Positions 58,184 through 64,000 of a DNA stretch of 64,000 bases are shown here, in pieces. The notes beneath the pieces are model-generated. The model saw only the letters and a list, made by a program, of their open reading frames with translations, searched no databases and had not been told where the DNA came from. Position 1 is the first letter of the stretch. Each line of letters starts with the position of its first letter. The translations under genes and the position numbers were made by a program. Origin of the DNA: Salinimonas marina (GTDB taxonomy: Bacteria > Pseudomonadota > Gammaproteobacteria > Enterobacterales > Alteromonadaceae); NCBI RefSeq assembly GCF_015644725.1, contig NZ_CP064795.1:149501-213500 (forward strand). The letters are read 5' to 3'.

Positions 58184-58194
58184 GTGCAAAACCC

Positions 58195-59319
58195 TTAAAA
58201 GACCGTTACCAAGGCAACCTGGAATAAACCTGCATTGCGACCGTCAGCCTGCTCAGAGTTGGTGTATTCGGCTTTAAACGCGGCCGAATCATGAAAATCC
58301 CAGCGTGCACCAACCGTATAAAACTCGGCATTACGGGTGCGTGAGGCAATTGCCTGCTCAGTGACCGCGGTCAGCTGATCAAGCTGCGCATCGACACCTC
58401 GAGGTACCGCAGATAAATCCACCCCGGTTTCTGCTTTATCACGACCATAAGTACCATGCACTAAGACCGGCCCAAAGCGCTTACCCACCGATACAAACCA
58501 GGGTTCAAAGTCCCCAATCAAGGTATTATCCAGTGAGGCCGGAATGTATTCGGCTACAAACAACCAGTTTTGGTCATCATAAATAACGCCAACTTCAACA
58601 CCGGTCACATCATCGTTTTTAACTTCCAGATCATCGCCTACATAGCCAAACGGTGTTTGTGCCCAGGCCGCAGACAACGGTGCCACGCCCAAATCTGAGG
58701 TCAGCTCAAAGTGTGCATAAGTGGTGCGCAAAGTCCACCAGCCGTAATTGACGCTGGCGACCGCGCTGAACACCTTGTCTACATCAAACTCGATGCCATC
58801 GGCACGGGTGGTATTTTCCTGACCATAGTAAAAACGCAGGTTCAGCATCGCCTCGCCGACGCTAAAGTCATGAATAGAAGAAATGCCGTCGATACTGTCA
58901 AAAAACGACTGGTACGCTTCTGAAGGCGGCGCAATCCAGTGATACGCGTAAGACACATCCAGATAATCAGAATACAGGTAAATAGGAATACGCTGACGGC
59001 CAACCTGTACCCGCCAGTTTTCCTGCACCTCGTAAGACAGATACGCCCAGGTAAATTGCGGATCCCAGTCTTCGATGCCCCGGGCACGAATCTGCGCCGT
59101 GGCGCTTAAGCCCTCATCCAAATCAGCATAAGCCTGCAGCGCAAAAAAAGAACCGGTTTTAAAATCAACTTCGCCGTCGGTGTAATTGCGTACTTCGGTG
59201 TCGCCGTCGGTCGGCAAGCCTGCCGCCAGGGTACCAAAACCGCTTAGCTGAACATCAGCCATAGCGTTTAATGAAAATGCCAGGCCAGCAGCCAGGGCAG
59301 AAAAAGACTTAAATTGCAT
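58195..59319 (-). CDS. outer-membrane porin-like protein
   Basis: A 374-residue beta-barrel protein with signal peptide (MQFKSFSALAAGLAF... ends NAMA) and alternating amphipathic strands (WRVQVGRQRIPIYLYSDYLD, WWTLRTTYAHFELTS, RFGPVLVHGTYGRD). The C-terminal strand FQVALVTVF ends in Phe, as outer-membrane proteins do. I do not recognise a named porin; it resembles the many uncharacterised porins of Alteromonadales. It is cotranscribed with the small binding protein, and a chemoreceptor lies upstream on the same strand. Confidence 0.8.
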   Translation of the reverse strand: MQFKSFSALAAGLAFSLNAMADVQLSGFGTLAAGLPTDGDTEVRNYTDGEVDFKTGSFFALQAYADLDEGLSATAQIRARGIEDWDPQFTWAYLSYEVQENWRVQVGRQRIPIYLYSDYLDVSYAYHWIAPPSEAYQSFFDSIDGISSIHDFSVGEAMLNLRFYYGQENTTRADGIEFDVDKVFSAVASVNYGWWTLRTTYAHFELTSDLGVAPLSAAWAQTPFGYVGDDLEVKNDDVTGVEVGVIYDDQNWLFVAEYIPASLDNTLIGDFEPWFVSVGKRFGPVLVHGTYGRDKAETGVDLSAVPRGVDAQLDQLTAVTEQAIASRTRNAEFYTVGARWDFHDSAAFKAEYTNSEQADGRNAGLFQVALVTVF

Positions 59320-59476
59320 CTGATATCCACAAATAATAGATTTAAATAACCAGGCGCATATTAAGCTATTTGTGGAAAAGCACTATACCTCTAGAGCATG
59401 GATAGCATAGCCATATTGATAAAGGGGTATCAACGTACATACGCAGAATATCCATAATTTAGTAACGTCACTACCA

Positions 59477-59515
59477 AAAAAAAGCGGTACCAGAGGGGAG
59501 CTCCGTTACCGCTTT
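59477..59515 (-). terminator. Rho-independent terminator of the chemoreceptor gene
   Basis: On the minus strand, aaagcggta / taccgcttt forms a 9-bp stem around a 17-base loop that contains a small ggag/ctcc pair. It is followed by a long T-run (ttttttt). It lies 47 bases after the chemoreceptor stop codon. Confidence 0.88.
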
Positions 59516-59561
59516 GGCTGGGATAAAAAACAATGACTGTGCGCGTGGTTAACCGTCGCGG

Positions 59562-61181
59562 CTATACCCTGAACTGCCGGGCAATCGCTTCCAGTTTGGT
59601 GGCCAAATCCGCCAGTTCGGTGCTGGCGGATTCCAGCTGCTGTGAATTTCGGCTGGTTTCTTCGGTTCGCTGAAAAATAGCATCAACACTGCCGACAATG
59701 TTTTTTGAGGTCGCTTGTTGCGAATCAGTAGACTGGGCAATCTGCGCATTCATCTGGCTGATCATATTAATAGTCTGGGTGATAGTATCCAGACTTTGCC
59801 CCGCTTTATTGGCCGCCGCTACACTTTCCCGGGCCCGCTCATTGCCGCTATGCATCACATTTACTGCTGATTGCGCAGCACTTTGCAATCGTTCAATTGT
59901 TTTTTGAATCTCTTCCGTAGATTGCTGAGTCCGCGACGCCAGCGTTCGCACCTCATCCGCCACCACCGCAAAGCCACGGCCTTGTTCGCCCGCCCGGGCC
60001 GCTTCAATGGCGGCATTTAGCGCCAGCAAATTAGTCTGCTCAGCAATGCCTTTGATAACATCCAACACCTCACCAACCTGATTAGAATCATGCTCCAGCT
60101 TCTGAATGACTTCGGCAGTCTGGGCCACATTCTGAGCCAGATTTTCAATACTGGCCACGGTATCGCCGACGACCCGTTTTCCTTCATCGGCCGCTGCCGC
60201 AGCATCATTGGCGGAGGTGGCCGCTTCGGCAGCATTCGACGCCACCTGGTTAACCGAATGATTCATATCTTCCACAGCCGCTTTTGCCTGGGTCGCAGAA
60301 TTTTGCTGGTTAGTGATGGTGCGATTGGTGTCGCCGGTCAGCGCATTCAGGTTCTGGGCTAAATCCGATAAGGGCAGGGTAGTATCGACAATATCTTTTA
60401 CCACATTTTGCAAACGCGCCATAAAGCGGTTGAAATACGTGACCAGTTCGCCAATTTCATCTTTCGACTGAGAATCAATACGCACCGTAAGGTCGCCATT
60501 TTCTTCTGCAATGTTGCGCAGTGAGTGCACCACCTTTTGCAGTGAACCACGAATTTCAGCCACAATGGGCCAGGCGGTGGCAAATAAAATAATGGTGGTA
60601 ACCAGCCCCATAATAATCCCCAGCAACATCAAAAATTGCTGAGCCTCGTTATAATCTGCAAAGGCGGTATCAAAGGCATCGGCCCGTTGCTGTTTGAACC
60701 CATTAAGCTCGCCAGTAACGGTGTCATAGCTGGTGTTCATTTGTTCCAGCTTGTCATTTAACCGGGCAAAATCTGCTGTTCCATCCAGCATTGATTGCGT
60801 AATGCCATAGGCAAGCCGGTAATACGTCTCAAATTCTGCCAAAATGTTGGACACTTCAGTATGCAGAGCCGGATCCATTTGTTGAATTTGTGCGAGGCTT
60901 TGTTCCACGGTAGCGGCCGATGCTGAGGCCTGCTGCAGAGCATCGGCATCGCCGGTGGTCACTGCACTGGCCAGCGTATCGCGCACCTTTTCCATACTTA
61001 CCAAAGCGGTGGTGCTGAGCTGAAGCGCAGGAAAATCAATATTTTTGGCACTTTTAAGCTGGTCAGCATTCTGTGTGGAAATATAGCTGTTAATAAAAAC
61101 GAATAAAATAAAGCTGACCGCACCAATAATCGGAATCAAAAAGATTTTTTTGGCAACAGAAAGATGTAGCAGAAAATTCAT
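59562..61181 (-). CDS. methyl-accepting chemotaxis protein
   Basis: A membrane chemoreceptor of 539 residues. Helix 1 ([20 protein letters not shown]) and helix 2 ([21 protein letters not shown]) bracket a periplasmic four-helix sensor of about 170 residues. A HAMP domain follows (residues about 205-270). The signalling tip is standard: [20 protein letters not shown] and [14 protein letters not shown]. No CheR-binding pentapeptide is present at the C-terminus. The start is ATG 61181, right before the first helix; upstream in-frame codons give no family match. The binding protein and porin genes lie downstream. Confidence 0.92.
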   Translation of the reverse strand: MNFLLHLSVAKKIFLIPIIGAVSFILFVFINSYISTQNADQLKSAKNIDFPALQLSTTALVSMEKVRDTLASAVTTGDADALQQASASAATVEQSLAQIQQMDPALHTEVSNILAEFETYYRLAYGITQSMLDGTADFARLNDKLEQMNTSYDTVTGELNGFKQQRADAFDTAFADYNEAQQFLMLLGIIMGLVTTIILFATAWPIVAEIRGSLQKVVHSLRNIAEENGDLTVRIDSQSKDEIGELVTYFNRFMARLQNVVKDIVDTTLPLSDLAQNLNALTGDTNRTITNQQNSATQAKAAVEDMNHSVNQVASNAAEAATSANDAAAAADEGKRVVGDTVASIENLAQNVAQTAEVIQKLEHDSNQVGEVLDVIKGIAEQTNLLALNAAIEAARAGEQGRGFAVVADEVRTLASRTQQSTEEIQKTIERLQSAAQSAVNVMHSGNERARESVAAANKAGQSLDTITQTINMISQMNAQIAQSTDSQQATSKNIVGSVDAIFQRTEETSRNSQQLESASTELADLATKLEAIARQFRV

Positions 61182-61449
61182 AGTAGCGTCCTGTGCAACA
61201 AGCAACCGAAACCAGATACGGTCGTTAAGAACTAATAAAATAGGGGTGAAGTCAAAAGGTTTGCAAAATCTTATCGGGATAGTGAGGCCCATATTACTGA
61301 GGTTATCGCACTATTCACCATGAAACTTTAGAATAATTTCGCCACCCTTGATTAACCTTTTGGCAGTCCTGCCTTAACTGATCAATCCTGCACGCCCCTC
61401 ACGTATAACAACATTCTGCTTCAACACTATCTTTATTGGGAAGTCAGCT

Positions 61450-62537
61450 ATGAGTGATTGGTCCAGACGTCAGTTTATCAGACTTGCCGGTTCGGGCTTA
61501 TTGCTCGCCGCCAGCGCACCGGTTCTGGCAGGTATTGCCGGTAAACGTAAAATTGGTGTCGCTTTGCTGGGCCTGGGCAATTACAGCGAGAATCTGCTGG
61601 CGCCGGCACTTCAAAGCACTCAATATTGTGAGCTGCGCGGCATTGTTACCGGCAGCCCTGAAAAAATCCCCAAATGGCAAAAAAAATACGGTATTACCGA
61701 TAACAATGTATATACCTATGAGACCATGCATAAGCTGGCGGATAATCCGGACATTGATGTGGTGTACGTGGTCACGCCCACCGGCACCCACAAAAATTTC
61801 GCGGTACAGGCGGCCAACGCCGGCAAGCATGTCTGGTGCGAAAAACCTATGGCCATGGATGAGCAGGAATGTCAGGCCATCATCAATGCCTGTAATAAAA
61901 ACAAGGTAAAGCTGGCCATTGGTTACCGTATGCAACATGAGCCTAACACCCGTACCTTTGCCGATTATCAGCACAGTTTGCCCTATGGGCTATTACCGGT
62001 TTAAGCAGTTATGCCGGCTATGCCGGCAGTGCCCGGCCCCCTGGTAACTGGCGTATGCAGGCTGATATGGGCGGTGGGGCGTTATACGATATGGGCGTTT
62101 ATGCCATTAATGGGGCGCGCTTTATCACTGGCAGGGAGCCGGTGGCGGTGACGGGTAAGCATTTAAATAACCACCCCAAAACATTTACTGAAGTGGATGC
62201 TACCACTCTGTTTACACTGGACTTTGGCGAAGGCCTGAGCGCGGATTGCGGTACCAGCGTAGTAAAAGGGTTTAACCATTTAAAAACCCAGTGTGAAAAT
62301 GGCTGGTACCAGCTTAAGCCCATGCAGCAATACAGTGGGGTGACCGGCACTACCAGTGATGGTAAGCGCCTGCCACCCATCGACGGCATGCAGCAAACGC
62401 TGCAAATGGACAATGATGCACTGGCGCTATTAGACGAAGCCCCGGCGCTGGTGACCGGCGAAGAAGGACTGGCCGACATCAGGGTGGTTAATGCTATTTT
62501 TAAAGCGGCCAAAACCGGTAAGCAGGTGACCCTTTAA
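61450..62537 (+). CDS. Tat-exported Gfo/Idh/MocA oxidoreductase (one frameshift)
   Basis: A periplasmic NAD(P)-dependent oxidoreductase related to glucose-fructose oxidoreductase. The Tat signal is SRRQFIRLAGSGLLLAAS. The Rossmann fold begins KIGVALLGLGNYSENLL. WCEKPMAMDEQECQAI contains the conserved EKP. The frame breaks in the G3 run 61987-61989; one added G joins HSLPYG to AITGLSSYAGYAG and the C-terminal domain (DMGVYAINGARFITG, conserved His/Tyr region). The repaired length is 362 residues, normal for the family. Monocistronic, divergent from the chemoreceptor with 268 bases between, where I see no other gene. Substrate unknown. Confidence 0.88.
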
Positions 62538-62558
62538 CCGGCGCCGCGTCGCCCGGCG

Positions 62559-63242
62559 CTAAACCCCCAGCTCATCCGCCAGTTCGCTAAGTGAAGGTAA
62601 CGATAGGTCCGGGGTCAGCCCTAGCGGATACATCATCTTGCCGGGGCGCTCAATAAAAGCAGTCTGCAAGCCGGCGGCCTTGGCACCACTTACATCCCAG
62701 CCGTGGGCCGCCACCATCAGTGACTCATGGGTATCCGCCTGCATCGTCTTAACTGCCCATTGATAGGTCTCCCCGTGGGGCTTATAACGCTTTATTGATG
62801 ACACACTAAGCACGGCATCAAAATACTGGCGTACGCCTGCATTCAATAGTTGACGGTTAAGGCCCGCCTCGGCCGAATTAGAAAACGCCACCAGTGTAAA
62901 CCCGCCTTGTTGAAGCCGGGCCAGCGCCGCTTTCACCTCGTCGTGGGCGGGAAGTTGGGTCATAGGTGTGGTGATGGCGTCTTTAGCCTGCTCCATGGAT
63001 AGCGTTTTACCTTTACTATGGGCCACCATCACCAAGGCTGCCGCGCCAATTTCGGCAAAATCGTGGTATTGGTTGGTGGCACTGTCCACCAATGAGTGGT
63101 GCAGCAACTGGGCAAACCATACCGGTACCAGTGACTCATCGCCATCAAGTACCTCGGCAATGGCGGTTTTGACTGCCTGCATATCCAGCAGGGTTTCATT
63201 CACATCAAAAAATATGACTTTGGGAGAAGAAGCTAAGGCCAT
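62559..63242 (-). CDS. haloacid dehalogenase type II-like protein (cytoplasmic paralogue)
   Basis: A 227-residue HAD hydrolase without signal peptide, otherwise colinear with the exported paralogue at 55047. Motif I is VIFFDVNETLLDM, and LLHHSLVDSATNQYHDFAEIG is shared almost word for word. Motif II is in LVAFSNSAEAG, motif III in SIKRYKPHGETYQW, and motif IV in MVAAHGWDVSGAKAAGLQ. These are hallmarks of the (S)-2-haloacid dehalogenase type II family. Asp in motif I is the nucleophile. It converges on the oxidoreductase, 21 bases apart. Substrate unproven. Confidence 0.87.
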   Translation of the reverse strand: MALASSPKVIFFDVNETLLDMQAVKTAIAEVLDGDESLVPVWFAQLLHHSLVDSATNQYHDFAEIGAAALVMVAHSKGKTLSMEQAKDAITTPMTQLPAHDEVKAALARLQQGGFTLVAFSNSAEAGLNRQLLNAGVRQYFDAVLSVSSIKRYKPHGETYQWAVKTMQADTHESLMVAAHGWDVSGAKAAGLQTAFIERPGKMMYPLGLTPDLSLPSLSELADELGV

Positions 63243-63419
63243 AAAAAAATCCCGGTTTATTGGAGCGTTGAAATATAAGCAAATTCTTAAAAAACAAAAA
63301 TTTTACTTCCTAAACACATTCACTGTTGTATACTCGCCGCCCGATCTGCGTAACGAGCGCACATCCGTGCATAATCTGTACAAGACTAATTAAAAAGCAC
63401 TCACCAGACGGAGAAAATC

Positions 63420-64000
63420 ATGTCAATTCATTCGCCTAGCCTGCGAACATCTACCCCTACACGTGTCTGTGCCCTTACTCTTGCTATTTCTGCCTGTTTG
63501 TACCCTGCACTGTCAGTGGCGCAACAAACCAGCAATGAGCCAGCGGCCGACGAAGCTGTAGAAAAAATCATGGTTACCGCCCGTAAGCGTACCGAAAGCA
63601 TCTATGAAACCCCGACCGCAGTTTCTTCTATTGGCGAAGGATTGATTGAAGATACCAATGTTACCAACCTGGATGATATTGGTAAGTATGTTCCCAACTT
63701 AAACATCAGCCGTTATGGCGCGGGTAACAGTGGCCACGCCTCTGTCTTTATTCGCGGTATCGGCCTGCAGGATCACGTGATCACCACCGATCCTGGTGTG
63801 GGTGTCTATCTGGATGGGGTATATCTGGGTCGGCAGATGGGCGCTAACATGTCGTTGCCTAATGTGCAGCGGGTTGAGGTTCTGCGTGGACCGCAGGGCA
63901 CCCTGTATGGCCGTAACACTCTGGGTGGCGCGGTCAACATCATTACCAAAGCGCCCGGTGCCCAGGATATTGCCACGGTTTCAGCCAAAGTGGGCACTCG
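63420..64000 (+). CDS. TonB-dependent receptor, N-terminal part (runs off the window)
   Basis: The first 193 codons of a large outer-membrane receptor, cut by the window end. The start ATG at 63420 has gacggag at 63408-63414 upstream. A signal peptide (cleavage near LSVAQQ, about residue 36) is followed by a TonB-box-like IMVTARKRTES. The plug domain follows: VFIRGIGLQDH, GVGVYLDGVYLGRQMG, VEVLRGPQGTLYGRNTLGGAVNIITK. The pattern is that of the large general receptor group (often called IPR000531/pesticin-like), not the siderophore type at 182-2290. Substrate unknown. Confidence 0.92.
   Translation, partial: MSIHSPSLRTSTPTRVCALTLAISACLYPALSVAQQTSNEPAADEAVEKIMVTARKRTESIYETPTAVSSIGEGLIEDTNVTNLDDIGKYVPNLNISRYGAGNSGHASVFIRGIGLQDHVITTDPGVGVYLDGVYLGRQMGANMSLPNVQRVEVLRGPQGTLYGRNTLGGAVNIITKAPGAQDIATVSAKVGT

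Overview
The window looks like chromosomal DNA of a marine gammaproteobacterium, most likely of the Alteromonadaceae (Alteromonas/Salinimonas type). This is inferred from gene content: an ArcA regulator nearly identical in motif content to the enterobacterial one, the order mreBCD-maf-rng-yhdP-nit2-tldD-yjgA-pmbA, mutY-yggX, several large TonB-dependent receptors, and a sugar locus of marine polysaccharide-degrader type. I see no plasmid, phage or CRISPR structure.

Layout. 1-4750: a Fur-box-preceded siderophore receptor, ssb, and an exported HExxH metallopeptidase-like protein. 4982-6951: a BetT-type choline transporter. 7188-20617: a carbohydrate locus. It contains a LacI-type regulator, an operon of TonB receptor, flavin halogenase-like protein, SapC protein, JmjC/cupin-8 protein and a second halogenase-like protein, and divergently a FucP-type sugar transporter coupled to a GH3 glucosidase lipoprotein. 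Two AAGCGCTT-centred palindromes lie in the divergent control region. 20809-25783: CynX-type MFS, acyltransferase-SGNH, hexapeptide acetyltransferase, histidine phosphatase and a small membrane protein. 26011-38766: the cell-shape and housekeeping cluster. 38864-47042: arcA, a separate histidine kinase, glgA, rsmC, trmB, an esterase-like protein, mutY and yggX. 47102-47540: tRNA-Phe followed by two near-identical 88-base copies of its 3' end joined to a terminator. 48173-54643: a 2156-residue DUF4347/Ig-like/calcium-repeat surface protein. 55047-64000: two HAD dehalogenase paralogues, SugE, an aldo/keto reductase, a porin with a mini solute-binding protein and a chemoreceptor, a Tat-exported Gfo/Idh/MocA oxidoreductase, and the first part of another TonB receptor.

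Three points dominate. (1) Nine frameshifts in eight genes (betT, a halogenase, mreB, yhdP twice, arcA, a histidine kinase, mutY, an oxidoreductase) are all repaired by adding one G/C to a G/C run. Essential or core genes are hit, and the repaired proteins have normal family lengths. This is most simply a sequencing/assembly artefact, so these genes are annotated as single interrupted CDSs. (2) The giant surface protein carries a GlyGly-CTERM-like sorting tail that runs directly, in frame, into what looks like a second signal peptide and an outer-membrane beta-barrel, which suggests an exported polyprotein. (3) The receptor operon with two different halogenase-like flavoproteins, SapC and a cupin-8 protein, beside a glucoside transporter and glucosidase, is a recurrent but functionally unexplained association. 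It is the best candidate here for an undescribed system.
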